Below, in pieces: positions 26,001 through 32,987 of a stretch of 64,000 bases of DNA. Source of the stretch: a virus; IMG/VR virus record IMGVR_UViG_3300035034_002799, positions 21,207 to 85,206 of that record. One strand, given 5' to 3'. The notes under the pieces were generated by a model. That model searched no databases, was not told the DNA's origin, and saw only the letters and a program-made list of their open reading frames with translations. The position numbers and the translations under genes were made by a program. Position 1 is the first letter of the stretch. Every line of letters begins with the position of its first letter.

Positions 26001-26318
26001 GAAATGGAAAGCTATCATTTTAATCTTGTCTCATGGATGAAGAGCCTTGATAAAGTCGAATGGGTTCGCCGTGTTAAGCAGTTTGCTGATCGTTACGTAG
26101 ATCATGACGTGCGCCGTTGTACTTATTTATTGAAAGACGTTCACAACTGGAAACTTTGGTGTGATCTAAAACGTGAGTATAGTGATATTGATTGGGTAGA
26201 TGTTGTAGAAGAAAGTTATGAACTTGATGTTTCTACTATCTCAGGAGAAGCTTGTGCAGGCGGCAAGTGTGATATAGGTGACTTGGGTAAAGCAATCGAA
26301 CAGGCTAATAAAAAATAG
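23013..26318 (+). CDS. nrdJ: Class II (B12-dependent) ribonucleotide reductase with intein
   Basis: 1101 residues, 795 after removal of the intein. The extein resembles the monomeric adenosylcobalamin-dependent class: M-Y-N-C-T-V-S-Y-V-D-R-P, then Y-L-L-L-C-G-C-G-T-G-F-S-V; the radical-site region N-P-C-V-E-I holds the catalytic Cys and Glu; K-P-A-G-T-T-S is conserved; the C-terminus has C-A-G-G-K-C, the redox Cys pair. It makes deoxynucleotides without oxygen or a tyrosyl radical, but needs B12. I chose ATG 23013 because TAGGAGG lies 9 bases upstream; an in-frame ATG at 22956 would add 19 residues. Confidence 0.92.
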   Translation: MSIKALADYTQYSKYARFQKEKKRRETWNEQVERVFNMHEKKFGSKLDDIREEFEWAKEQVKKKRILGSQRALQFGGDPILSKPAKMYNCFRKNTTFITSDGVKSFEDYENGDSVNVLTHTGSWKPAIVKSYGEQVVYPISFNKGKSKDFTVWATGDHTWILKDGSKTTDLTEGNQLISQPNIFNDWSYEEATPEERLYWAYGLVYGDGTCIQDKNGINKYSMIRLCGSDKKYAPRFEELGFKTSTNHSLNGDFYAYTGSYLKQLPNPEIDSIELIRAFVRGFLDADGEKNSSFNGTGSMFVSIQQSKKEAQEFIRNVFPIVGAYVLSETEINRETNLGKHDAVLFRISTSCEGSSPIWKVNNIDKSWNKKEIVWCLEVEDDHSFVMPNGVVTGNCTVSYVDRPRFFQECMYLLLCGCGTGFSVQKHHIAKLPKVGPRNKGTKTFIIPDTIEGWADAIGVLMSSYFINDDDKGYFAYDYGTELDNFSGYEVEFDFSQIRTRGASISWGGKAPGPDGLKTSINKISTLLDLAVHEGKKSLRPIEAYDIIMHSSDAVLSGGIRRSATICLFSPDDEEMIDAKTGDWFIKNPQRGRSNNSVLLIRNETTAAQFSNLMKSVKEFGEPGFVWSDDTELLVNPCVEIGMRAYTEDGESGWQFCNLCEINGKKSSDETAFLDQCRAAAILGTLQAAYDEFGYLTDATSKIVKKEALLGVSMTGMMDNPHITFDPEIQKKGAKIILDINERIAAKIGINKCARATCVKPAGTTSCILGSASGVHPHHAKRYLRRVQANKLEFPAQHFEKINPHAVEESVWSNNGTDVVITFLCEVPDGAKTKNQVNAISLLEHVKSTQQNWVEAGTRYDSCVAPWLRHNVSNTINVKPDEWKDVENFIYKNRKWFAGISLLSHSGDKDYPQAPFTTVYTPQEMVKEYGDGAMMASGLIVDGLHAFDNNLWKACDCVLGVGEKIKLLEAPEEPVLPAKNGYTIKEWKEKLTKYGEEMESYHFNLVSWMKSLDKVEWVRRVKQFADRYVDHDVRRCTYLLKDVHNWKLWCDLKREYSDIDWVDVVEESYELDVSTISGEACAGGKCDIGDLGKAIEQANKK
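23280..24197 (+). mobile_element. Intein with LAGLIDADG endonuclease in RNR
   Basis: 306 residues inserted in the conserved M-Y-N/C-T-V segment. It starts with Cys, ends V-V-T-G-N, and is followed by Cys as +1 residue; the penultimate residue is Gly instead of His. Block B has A-T-G-D-H, block F has D-D-H-S-F. LAGLIDADG motifs are G-L-V-Y-G-D-G and R-G-F-L-D-A-D-G. Removing it restores a continuous RNR sequence. Confidence 0.92.
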
Positions 26319-26486
26319 ATGAATAATATTAATAAAGCAGCAGAACCTCTCTCAAGAGAAACTCTTCTTAAGAGAGGTTCGTGTTGTAACTTGGGTTGTG
26401 TAAATTGTCCATGGGGGTTTAAAAAGGAAAATAAAGAAACAATTCGTTTTCCTCAATTTAGCGACAACGAATGTAGGACGAAATAA
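26319..26486 (+). CDS. Small Cys-rich protein, DUF5522-like
   Basis: 55 residues, beginning directly after the RNR stop (TAGATG). The pattern L-S-R-E-T-L-L-K-R-G-S-C-C-N-L-G-C-V-N-C-P resembles the DUF5522 family, whose members are short bacterial proteins with C-C-x-x-x-C-x-x-C-P. Four clustered Cys suggest metal binding. Coupling to the reductase hints at a redox or cofactor-related role, but no function is known. There is no good ribosome site, so it would rely on re-initiation. Confidence 0.6.
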   Translation: MNNINKAAEPLSRETLLKRGSCCNLGCVNCPWGFKKENKETIRFPQFSDNECRTK

Positions 26487-26527
26487 GGTGATGGTTAGTC
26501 AAAATAAGATAAATTTGACGAGAAGTA

Positions 26528-26536
26528 TGTTATAAT
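26528..26536 (+). promoter_or_regulatory. Extended -10 promoter
   Basis: TG-T-TATAAT, followed by an AAAGGAG ribosome site for the gene at 26554. A TTGACG lies only 10 bases upstream, too close to be its -35. Confidence 0.55.
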
Positions 26537-26553
26537 CTTTAAAGGAGTATGTT

Positions 26554-26799
26554 ATGAAAATTAGTGATGTCCAGAATCTTATTGCTTTATCCCGTCAGGG
26601 TGTTAAGGTTCTTGCCGAAAATGTAGACGCTCAACAGGGAGCACAAGCTTTTGCCTCAATTGCTGCGGTTGAACAGTGGGTAAATACCATGATTGAACAA
26701 CATCAACAGAACCAGACAGCTAATGCTGATGAAAACGGTCAAGGAGTTGAAGTGGTTGAAGTTAAAGACGAAGAAGTATTTAATAAGTCTGAAAGTTAA
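26554..26799 (+). CDS. Small protein of unknown function
   Basis: 81 residues with a good ribosome site. The first ~50 residues are predicted helical (Val/Ala/Gln-rich, with an I-A-A-V-E-Q-W-V-N-T-M heptad-like segment), and the last ~30 are acidic and disordered. No family recognised. It lies between its own promoter and two glycosyltransferase genes. Confidence 0.7.
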   Translation: MKISDVQNLIALSRQGVKVLAENVDAQQGAQAFASIAAVEQWVNTMIEQHQQNQTANADENGQGVEVVEVKDEEVFNKSES

Positions 26800-26812
26800 T
26801 CGACCGAATGGT

Positions 26813-27565
26813 ATGAGAAAACTAGCTTATCTTGTAACTTTTGGTAAAACTTTCTTTTATCAGCTTGCTGAATTGTCAATAGAGAGTCTGTTAAAGACTG
26901 GTTTTGATGGTGATATAGTTGTTTTGTCTCAGCACCCTTATAAATTTAAGGGCGCAGAGACAATTCTATTAGATAGAGATTTTAAACACAAATACGAACC
27001 TCATATGTGTCGCGCACGGCTTCATGAGTATATTGACATGTCCAAATATGATGTTGTTCTTTATATTGATACTGATGTCATTGCTATTAGAGACACAACA
27101 CCTATACTCGAAGATACTATGAATAATAATTGTTTTTCTGTATTTACAGCACCAACTAGACTTCATAAACTTTGGCATTATGCAACCATGGATAAACCTC
27201 AACGAGATAAATTTATCAATAGTGAGACTCCATCAATTTGTAGTGGGGTTTATGCTCTTCCAGCTAATCAAGTAGAGGAAACTTTTAAACTTTGGCTAGA
27301 TATTTTTGAAAATAGAATATCCAACCCCGATTTGTTTGTATGTGATCAGAACGTATTATGCGAGGCAATATACACAGAACAATTGAAATCTAATCTTCTT
27401 CCCAACAAATGGTTATTTTATCCTAAGTATCATAAAGAAGAAAAGGGCACTGAGTTATTAATCCATCACTGTGCCCAAAGTCGATATGTTTTAAAATATA
27501 AATATCTTGAGGAACGTTTGGGAAAGGTAACAGATGATTATCAAAAAACCAGGACACAAAAATAA
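26813..27565 (+). CDS. GT8-like glycosyltransferase
   Basis: 250 residues from ATG 26813, where the first beta strand (L-A-Y-L-V-T-F-G) begins. V-V-L-Y-I-D-T-D-V-I near residue 81-90 is the DxD motif, and S-I-C-S-G-V-Y-A-L-P near 140 is the acceptor-side strand found in GT8-type and related enzymes; H-H-C-A-Q near the end could give the C-terminal metal His. A longer frame exists upstream but lies over the preceding gene. It overlaps the next gene by 32 bases. Confidence 0.78.
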   Translation: MRKLAYLVTFGKTFFYQLAELSIESLLKTGFDGDIVVLSQHPYKFKGAETILLDRDFKHKYEPHMCRARLHEYIDMSKYDVVLYIDTDVIAIRDTTPILEDTMNNNCFSVFTAPTRLHKLWHYATMDKPQRDKFINSETPSICSGVYALPANQVEETFKLWLDIFENRISNPDLFVCDQNVLCEAIYTEQLKSNLLPNKWLFYPKYHKEEKGTELLIHHCAQSRYVLKYKYLEERLGKVTDDYQKTRTQK

Positions 27566-28403
27566 ATTAGAAACAGTTGTTCCAGTTAATCCTAAAAAAT
27601 CAACTGGAAAAGAGAAACCAATTCAGAAGTTTCCTTCTGTCGAGATTGGATGCTTTGCTTTCCGTTATCCTCGTCGTACATGGTGGCAGCTATCAAGTAT
27701 TGCTGGTCAAGTTGCGTCTAAGGGTATCCAAGTACCTGATATAAAATTTACTTTGAACCTACACGAATCTGACCCTGGTCGTGATATGTGGGAACTCCTT
27801 ATTGATACCTTTTCTCCATTAATTGATTTGAATGTGCGTTGGTGGGACACTGAGGATTTTTTCAGAAGAGCCACTACTAGAACAAGAGATATCAAAGAGG
27901 CAACTGGAGATTTTCTTTTATTTGTTGATTCGGACCAAGTTTGGCACCCAGAATTTTTCTCGACGCTTGCTCCTTTCATGAAGCAATATGATGAAGAAAA
28001 CGAAGGTCGTTGTATCGCTCACTGGCGATATACAATGTCAATCGAAGATGGGAATAACATTGTAGATACTGAGGAATATATTGATTCTCCAGTTAAAAAC
28101 TGGTTTGGTAAATTAAAGTCAGTACCCCATAAAGTCATTTCTGGTGCTAGGGGAGCGGGAGGTTTTCAATTAGTGAACACTCGATTACTTAGAGAAAGAG
28201 GAATAGACACATACGGTAACCCAAATAAAGACCGCCCAGCAAATGCTAAAGTACATTACAAAACCAAAACCGAAATGCATTTTAGAGCAAGAATTGGAGG
28301 GATTTATAGAAAACATTGTAATCTTTTCAAACCCTTCTATCATATCAACCACTTCCGAGCAGATGACCGCCTAGTGAAGATGGACGAAAATTACTTATTT
28401 TAG
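27534..28403 (+). CDS. GT-A glycosyltransferase
   Basis: 289 residues. After a ~35-residue Lys/Pro-rich leader, the GT-A core starts at I-G-C-F-A-F-R-Y-P. D-F-L-L-F-V-D-S-D-Q-V-W-H-P near residue 122-135 is the DxD motif, and S-G-A-R-G-A-G-G-F near 205 fits the acceptor loop. Similar proteins occur in large marine phage genomes with unknown acceptors. A GGAAAGG site lies just before the ATG. Confidence 0.75.
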   Translation: MIIKKPGHKNKLETVVPVNPKKSTGKEKPIQKFPSVEIGCFAFRYPRRTWWQLSSIAGQVASKGIQVPDIKFTLNLHESDPGRDMWELLIDTFSPLIDLNVRWWDTEDFFRRATTRTRDIKEATGDFLLFVDSDQVWHPEFFSTLAPFMKQYDEENEGRCIAHWRYTMSIEDGNNIVDTEEYIDSPVKNWFGKLKSVPHKVISGARGAGGFQLVNTRLLRERGIDTYGNPNKDRPANAKVHYKTKTEMHFRARIGGIYRKHCNLFKPFYHINHFRADDRLVKMDENYLF

Positions 28404-28406
28404 AAC

Positions 28407-28434
28407 TTGACTGTTAAATAAATTAGTGTATAAT
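28407..28434 (+). promoter_or_regulatory. Sigma-70-like promoter for the HNH gene
   Basis: TTGACT (28407-28412), 16-base spacer, TATAAT (28429-28434). Confidence 0.75.
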
Positions 28435-28437
28435 ACT

Positions 28438-28464
28438 AAAACAGAATGGCACCCATCCTGTTTT
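28438..28464 (+). promoter_or_regulatory. Hairpin at the 5' end of the HNH mRNA
   Basis: AAAACAG (28438-28444) pairs with CTGTTTT (28458-28464), and ATGG with CCAT inside it, around a 3-base loop with one mismatch. It begins near the predicted transcription start and has no T-run, so it may protect the mRNA 5' end or serve as a binding site. Confidence 0.5.
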
Positions 28465-28489
28465 AGGATGATATTACAAAGGAGAACCC

Positions 28490-29065
28490 ATGCGTTGTAT
28501 GGTACTAAATCAAGATTATCAGCTTCTTGACATCGCCAATTGGACGGACGCGATCCATCTTGTTCTAGATGATAAAGCTACTGCAATTGCTCATTATGAT
28601 GAAGTAATCCATTCTGCGTATAATGAATATCAGCTACCTGCGGTTATGGTTATGAATTACTATATTCGCAGCAAAAAGAAAAATAAAATGTTCTCAGCAG
28701 CAACGAAACGAAACGTGTTCGTGCGTGACAATTTTATTTGTATGTATTGTGGTATTCCAGTTACTTTGAACTCTGGTACGCTTGATCATGTTATTCCAAC
28801 TTGTAGAGGTGGTCCAAATGTAATTACTAATGTTATATGTTCGTGTAAGACGTGTAACAACCGTAAAGATGATAAAACTGCTGAGGAATACTACTCATGG
28901 GCTAAGAAGACAAAGGCTATGGACCCAGAAAACTGTAAGCTTTCATCCCCTCCTCGTTCTTTGACCGAAGAGGAAAAGATACGTGTATTGCTTAAAAAGT
29001 TTAAGAGTAAAGAACGTAAGGTTTGGTTAAAGTGTTTGAAAGATAAGGGTATTTCTTTATGGTAA
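28490..29065 (+). CDS. HNH endonuclease-like protein
   Basis: 191 residues. The HNH zinc-finger nuclease core lies at ~80-125: M-Y-C-G near residue 86, L-D-H-V-I-P near 102 (first His), G-G-P-N-V-I-T-N (Asn), and C-K-T-C-N-N-R-K at the end, giving two CxxC-type zinc pairs. The N-terminal ~60 residues and charged C-terminus resemble bacterial and phage HNH proteins of the HNH_5 type. It could be a free-standing homing nuclease or act in DNA processing. It heads a run of overlapping small genes. Confidence 0.82.
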   Translation: MRCMVLNQDYQLLDIANWTDAIHLVLDDKATAIAHYDEVIHSAYNEYQLPAVMVMNYYIRSKKKNKMFSAATKRNVFVRDNFICMYCGIPVTLNSGTLDHVIPTCRGGPNVITNVICSCKTCNNRKDDKTAEEYYSWAKKTKAMDPENCKLSSPPRSLTEEEKIRVLLKKFKSKERKVWLKCLKDKGISLW

Positions 29066-29340
29066 GAGGGAAAGATTTCCACCTAGCTAGATTAGTCGGT
29101 TTAAATCCTAGAGCACAAAACATACTAGACCACTTCAACAACGGTCTACTCATCCGTGAATATGACGAGATGGGTAGACCGTTGTGTCATGCTCCTAATG
29201 GAAAACAAGCTATATTTTGTGTTGCTCCAGATTTTTCTTGGCAAGGTTGGATGGTTTTAGATGATGATGTTAGGTTCGAAGAAGAAGAAAAAAGAATCCA
29301 TGATATAATGAAATCTGTACAGGAGAATCCTGATGGCTAA
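29059..29340 (+). CDS. Small protein of unknown function
   Basis: 93 residues. ATG overlaps the HNH stop. A Q-G-W-M-V-L-D-D-D segment followed by I-H-D-I-M-K near the C-terminus resembles Q-G-W-F-D-L-D ... V-H-D-I-K in the next gene, so the two may be diverged paralogues. No known family. Confidence 0.7.
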   Translation: MVRGKDFHLARLVGLNPRAQNILDHFNNGLLIREYDEMGRPLCHAPNGKQAIFCVAPDFSWQGWMVLDDDVRFEEEEKRIHDIMKSVQENPDG

Positions 29341-29581
29341 AAATCAAGATCGTGGAATGATCAAGTTAAGAAAAGGAATAATAGGAAATTTACATCCTAC
29401 CTTAACATTTTTAGATAAGGATGATATTCCTTTTCAAGGATGGTTCGACCTTGATAAGAAGTTCTTTTATATTGAATATGGAACTATAAATAGTGGACAA
29501 TATGAACGTGGCGTAATTACAACTGATGTCGATAGCGTTGTTCATGATATAAAAGAATGGCAAAGGGAGCAAGCTAAATGA
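29333..29581 (+). CDS. Small protein of unknown function, likely paralogue of its neighbour
   Basis: 82 residues, overlapping the preceding gene by 8 bases with a ribosome site (AGGAG) inside it. The pattern F-Q-G-W-F-D-L-D, an aromatic strand, and V-V-H-D-I-K-E-W at the end parallels the preceding gene. Function unknown. Confidence 0.7.
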   Translation: MAKNQDRGMIKLRKGIIGNLHPTLTFLDKDDIPFQGWFDLDKKFFYIEYGTINSGQYERGVITTDVDSVVHDIKEWQREQAK

Positions 29582-29835
29582 TAAAATATTTTTTTGAGCC
29601 AGATGAAAAAATCGAAATTGGCGTTTATAGTGATGATAGAAATCACTCTGATATTATTAACAAAGTCAGTGATATTTTAGGTTATTCTTTTGAACCAGGA
29701 CATGATGTTGATATTACTTTAGATGTAGACGATATTAGTCTAGATAGAGATGTTGTAATCTTCTACCGTCATATATTTACAGAAGAATTACTTGATCTAA
29801 CATCTGATGGGATTGGTGTGTATATTGTTAAATGA
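29578..29835 (+). CDS. Small acidic protein of unknown function
   Basis: 85 residues, strongly acidic (many Asp), predicted alpha/beta. It overlaps both neighbours by 4 bases, which supports translation. No family recognised; acidic early phage proteins of this size are sometimes DNA mimics or inhibitors, but nothing here proves that. Confidence 0.7.
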   Translation: MIKYFFEPDEKIEIGVYSDDRNHSDIINKVSDILGYSFEPGHDVDITLDVDDISLDRDVVIFYRHIFTEELLDLTSDGIGVYIVK

Positions 29836-30602
29836 GTACTGAAGAAAAACCATTAAACGTGATGATTAGCCATAGCTCAATGGAAGCTATGGAACAATGC
29901 CTATTAAAATGGTATTACAAATATATTGAAAAACTTAAAGTTGATATTCCTAGAAACATGGAAGCTAACTTTGGTTCTTATATTCATGATGTAGCTGAAA
30001 ACTTTGAAGGTGGGTCTCAAAAAGATTTTAAAAACCTTGCCAAAACTATACTAAAAAAATATGACATTGACCCTTCTATACGATATAAGGTTCCTTTAGC
30101 TCTTAAGAATCTTTGGAAATATTGGAATAAGGTGATTAAACCACTTAATCTAACCAAAGATAATAAAGAAAGAAAAGTATTTGCAAATACCCACGAAGAT
30201 AATTTTCGTATGATGGCGATTTTTGATGTCATGTATAAAAATGAGGACGGTACTCTTACTGTTCTTGATTGGAAAACTAATAAAAAACCACGAGACGCTT
30301 CTAAACAGCTTGCTTTTTATTTTTATATTTTAAAAATGGTTGGAGAAATACCAGAGCACGTAGACACTTGTAAGTTTAAAATTGTTTATTTGTGCCTTGA
30401 GGCGAAAGACTACGAACCCGTTGAGATAGAATATGTATTAGACGATCTTGACCTTGAGACTGCATCTAGTCGTATTGACGCTTTTATTAGAAGAGTAAAG
30501 AACAAGGGTAGAAATAAAGAAAAATATAGAAAAAAGACTGGTCCTTTATGTCCTTGGTGTGACTACTATCAGGCTGGAGTCTGTAAAGGTAAAGACGAAT
30601 AA
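29832..30602 (+). CDS. Cas4/RecB-like PD-(D/E)XK nuclease
   Basis: 256 residues. Cys near residue 22 in M-E-Q-C-L-L-K-W-Y-Y-K-Y, G-S-Y-I-H-D near 48 (conserved His), M-A-I-F-D-V-M near 130, and V-L-D-W-K-T-N-K near 143-150 (the D-x-K core) are the RecB-family nuclease motifs, followed by Q-L-A-F-Y-F. The C-terminus has C-P-W-C-D-Y-Y-Q-A-G-V-C, so with the first Cys it could bind an iron-sulphur cluster as in Cas4 and AddB. Proteins like this act as exonucleases in phage recombination or host DNA degradation. Confidence 0.83.
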   Translation: MSTEEKPLNVMISHSSMEAMEQCLLKWYYKYIEKLKVDIPRNMEANFGSYIHDVAENFEGGSQKDFKNLAKTILKKYDIDPSIRYKVPLALKNLWKYWNKVIKPLNLTKDNKERKVFANTHEDNFRMMAIFDVMYKNEDGTLTVLDWKTNKKPRDASKQLAFYFYILKMVGEIPEHVDTCKFKIVYLCLEAKDYEPVEIEYVLDDLDLETASSRIDAFIRRVKNKGRNKEKYRKKTGPLCPWCDYYQAGVCKGKDE

Positions 30603-30607
30603 TAAGA

Positions 30608-30635
30608 TTGACAGTCCTCTATAACATGCTATAAT
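30608..30635 (+). promoter_or_regulatory. Sigma-70-like promoter for DNA ligase
   Basis: TTGACA (30608-30613), 16-base spacer ending in an extended -10 TG-C, TATAAT (30630-30635). The predicted start site lies near 30642, inside which the ligase ribosome site GGAGG falls. Confidence 0.8.
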
Positions 30636-30653
30636 ATAGACATGGAGGACAAT

Positions 30654-32624
30654 ATGAATTACAACAGAGAAGACCTCATCACTGATCTTCGAGCAGCAGA
30701 TGCTGCTTATTATGGCGATGGTACTTCCCCATTAACCGACAAAGAGTATGACGAGAAAAAGGCTTGGCTCAAGTCTAACTTTCCTGAAGAAACTTACTTA
30801 GATGAAGTAGGGGCTGAACCAATTGAAAATACTCATTGGGAGAAACACAAACATGAGTATCCACTTGGGTCTCTTGACAAAGTAAACAGTTATAGTGAAC
30901 TTATTGGTTGGAAACCTCAGTTTCCTGTTGTAGTACAACAGAAACTTGATGGTATCTCAATTTGTCTTACTTATGAAGATGGTAAACTTACTCGTGCAGT
31001 TACTCGCGGTAAAAATGGTGTTGGTGATAATATTACTCGTAATGTGATTAAGATGAAAGGTATTGTAACTGAACTACCTGCTGGTTTTGAAGATACGAAG
31101 GCAGTAGTGAGGGGTGAGATCGTCCTTAAACATTCTGATTTTGAAAAGCTTCCTATTGAGAAACGAGGTAAGAACCCCCGAAATACAGCGGCTGGTGCTG
31201 CGAAGAAACTTTCGGGTGACTTGTGTTCACACCTTACTATCATTGTATATGATTTAATGAACGCCGCCGACCTTGGAGTTATCACTGAGACTATCAGTAA
31301 CACTTATCTCAAAAGCCTTGGTTTTCCTTTTATAGTTGATACAAATCGTTGCAATAACGAGGACGAACTTGATGAGTGTATTGGTGTAATGGAAGGCAAC
31401 CGAGACGTATATGATTATGACATTGATGGTCTTGTTATTAAGAACAATCAGATAGACTCTAAAGACAATTGGGAACATCCAAAAAATAAAATCGCATATA
31501 AATTTAGTCATCAACTAGCTATGACAACCATTAAAGAAATAGTTTGGTCAACAAGCGGTGAACGAGTTAACCCTGTAGCAATTCTTGAACCTGTTGATAT
31601 AGCTGGAGTTACTGTAAGTAAAGCGTCTTTGCATAATAAGGCGTATATTGAACAGCTTGCTAACGGTAATCCAATTCGCAGGGGTGATTGGGTTGAAGTT
31701 ACTCGTCGTAATGACGTAATTCCTCAAGTCGAAAGAATAACAGAAAGAAGTCAAGGGTTAGTTCTTAAAATGATACCAAGCTCCTGTCCTACCTGTGATG
31801 GTGACATTGAACGCCCTTTTAACTCTGAAGGCAAAGAAATGGCTTGGTACATTTGCACAAACCCTGCTTGTTCAGCTAAAGCAATTAAAAATGTATTAAA
31901 GTGGTTTGAAGTTCATGATTGTAAGGGGGTCGCAGAAAAGACCGTGGAGCTAATTCATAATGAAATCGGCTTTGATAATCTTGCTGAATTTATTGACATT
32001 ATTAATAATAAAGAAGAAGATTTATTGAAACTTTCAGGTATGGGTAAGTCTAAACTTAAAACAATTCGTGATCAGCTCAAATCTACTAAAGACACTTCTA
32101 TTAGCAAGTTTATCGGTGGGTTAAATTTTCGAGGTTTCGGTCCTAAAAGCATTCAAAAAATTGTTAGTCATGTGACTAACAATTCCGACACTTCCATTAG
32201 TGAAGTCTTAAATATTAATTTCGAAGAACTAGTTAAGGTTGAGGGGTTTAGTGATAGTTCTGCTAGCTCTTATTTGAGCCAAGTTGATAATAGTAGAGTA
32301 CTGATGGCTGAAATAGAAAAGAGAGGCGTCCGTCCTTCTATTGCTAGAAGGACTACAGCTACCTCCGCTCCTCTTACAGGCACTTCGTTCTGTTTCACAG
32401 GTGCTATGAACACTATGAACCGTAAAGAGGCTCAAGAGCTTGTAGAGAGCCTTGGTGGCGAATTCAGAGGTAGTGTCAGCAAGGGTCTGTCATATTTAGT
32501 CACCAATACACCAGACAACGGCTCATCTAAAAATAAGAAGGCAACTCAGCTTGAAGTCAAAATCATAACTGAAGAAGAATTCAAATCACTTTTGGCTCCT
32601 ATCGCGCTGTTAAAATCCCTCTAG
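30654..32624 (+). CDS. ligA: NAD+-dependent DNA ligase
   Basis: 656 residues, the full bacterial LigA length and domain order: domain Ia with Y-Y-x-x-D-G-x-S-P-L-x-D-x-x-Y-D, adenylation domain with K-L-D-G (Lys97), V-R-G-E-I, D-G-L-V-I-K, an OB domain, a four-Cys zinc finger (C-P-T-C ... C-x-x-x-x-C), helix-hairpin-helix repeats, and a C-terminal BRCT domain (~575-656). ATG 30654 is chosen because GGAGG at 30644-30648 is its ribosome site; the upstream ATG at 30642 would sit at the transcript start. T4 itself uses an ATP ligase, so this is a substitution within a T4-like background. Confidence 0.95.
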   Translation: MNYNREDLITDLRAADAAYYGDGTSPLTDKEYDEKKAWLKSNFPEETYLDEVGAEPIENTHWEKHKHEYPLGSLDKVNSYSELIGWKPQFPVVVQQKLDGISICLTYEDGKLTRAVTRGKNGVGDNITRNVIKMKGIVTELPAGFEDTKAVVRGEIVLKHSDFEKLPIEKRGKNPRNTAAGAAKKLSGDLCSHLTIIVYDLMNAADLGVITETISNTYLKSLGFPFIVDTNRCNNEDELDECIGVMEGNRDVYDYDIDGLVIKNNQIDSKDNWEHPKNKIAYKFSHQLAMTTIKEIVWSTSGERVNPVAILEPVDIAGVTVSKASLHNKAYIEQLANGNPIRRGDWVEVTRRNDVIPQVERITERSQGLVLKMIPSSCPTCDGDIERPFNSEGKEMAWYICTNPACSAKAIKNVLKWFEVHDCKGVAEKTVELIHNEIGFDNLAEFIDIINNKEEDLLKLSGMGKSKLKTIRDQLKSTKDTSISKFIGGLNFRGFGPKSIQKIVSHVTNNSDTSISEVLNINFEELVKVEGFSDSSASSYLSQVDNSRVLMAEIEKRGVRPSIARRTTATSAPLTGTSFCFTGAMNTMNRKEAQELVESLGGEFRGSVSKGLSYLVTNTPDNGSSKNKKATQLEVKIITEEEFKSLLAPIALLKSL

Positions 32625-32649
32625 ACAATCATTATCTTGGACATATAAT
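32622..32649 (+). promoter_or_regulatory. Sigma-70-like promoter
   Basis: TAGACA (32622-32627), 16-base spacer, TATAAT (32644-32649), followed by an AAAGGAG ribosome site for the gene at 32678. Confidence 0.65.
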
Positions 32650-32677
32650 AATAAAAGTTAACTAAAGGAGAACTACT

Positions 32678-32878
32678 ATGACTAATGTAAAAGAATCAAA
32701 CTGTTTCTATGTTTATGCTCGTGATACTGGTGGATGTTACATCACTGAACGAGCAAGCCGCGCATCTACTGGCGAGAAGTATTTTTGGGTGAAGAGTAAG
32801 GGTGAAGCCGCTCCTCTCACTCGTAATGTGGCTCGTAAGGTAGCTCAGCGTTATGGTGGAGTTGTTCGTCAGTTCTGA
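32678..32878 (+). CDS. Small basic protein of unknown function
   Basis: 66 residues, basic (many Arg/Lys), with its own promoter, a good ribosome site and a strong terminator behind it, so it is a complete single-gene unit. An aromatic beta segment (C-F-Y-V-Y-A-R-D) is followed by a helical C-terminal half. No family recognised; possibly a small early host-takeover protein. Confidence 0.72.
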   Translation: MTNVKESNCFYVYARDTGGCYITERASRASTGEKYFWVKSKGEAAPLTRNVARKVAQRYGGVVRQF

Positions 32879-32902
32879 TAAACAATAAACAATAAACAAT
32901 AA

Positions 32903-32934
32903 AAACCTCAGAGTTGATGCTCTGAGGTTTTTTT
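32903..32934 (+). terminator. Rho-independent terminator
   Basis: Perfect 11-bp stem (AAACCTCAGAG/CTCTGAGGTTT), 6-base loop and a T-run; the A-rich 5' side makes it bidirectional. Confidence 0.93.
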
Positions 32935-32943
32935 GTTTTTATA

Positions 32944-32952
32944 TGTTATAAT
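32944..32952 (+). promoter_or_regulatory. Extended -10 promoter
   Basis: TG-T-TATAAT just after the terminator, 35 bases before the gene at 32988, which has an AAAAGGAG site. A near-match to the late box (GATAAATA, 32965-32972) lies in between. Confidence 0.55.
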
Positions 32953-32987
32953 GGTCTCAAAATGATAAATAAGAAAAGGAGATCATT

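Noticed and set aside
27498-27505. TATAAATA inside the GT8-like gene
   Set aside because: It lies within a coding region and 29-36 bases before the next start, in codons for Lys-Tyr-Lys-Tyr-Leu; chance is likely in AT-rich sequence, although a weak promoter cannot be excluded.
32880-32900. AACAATAA triple repeat as a regulatory repeat or CRISPR-like unit
   Set aside because: Only three adjacent short copies with no spacers, in the trailer before a terminator.
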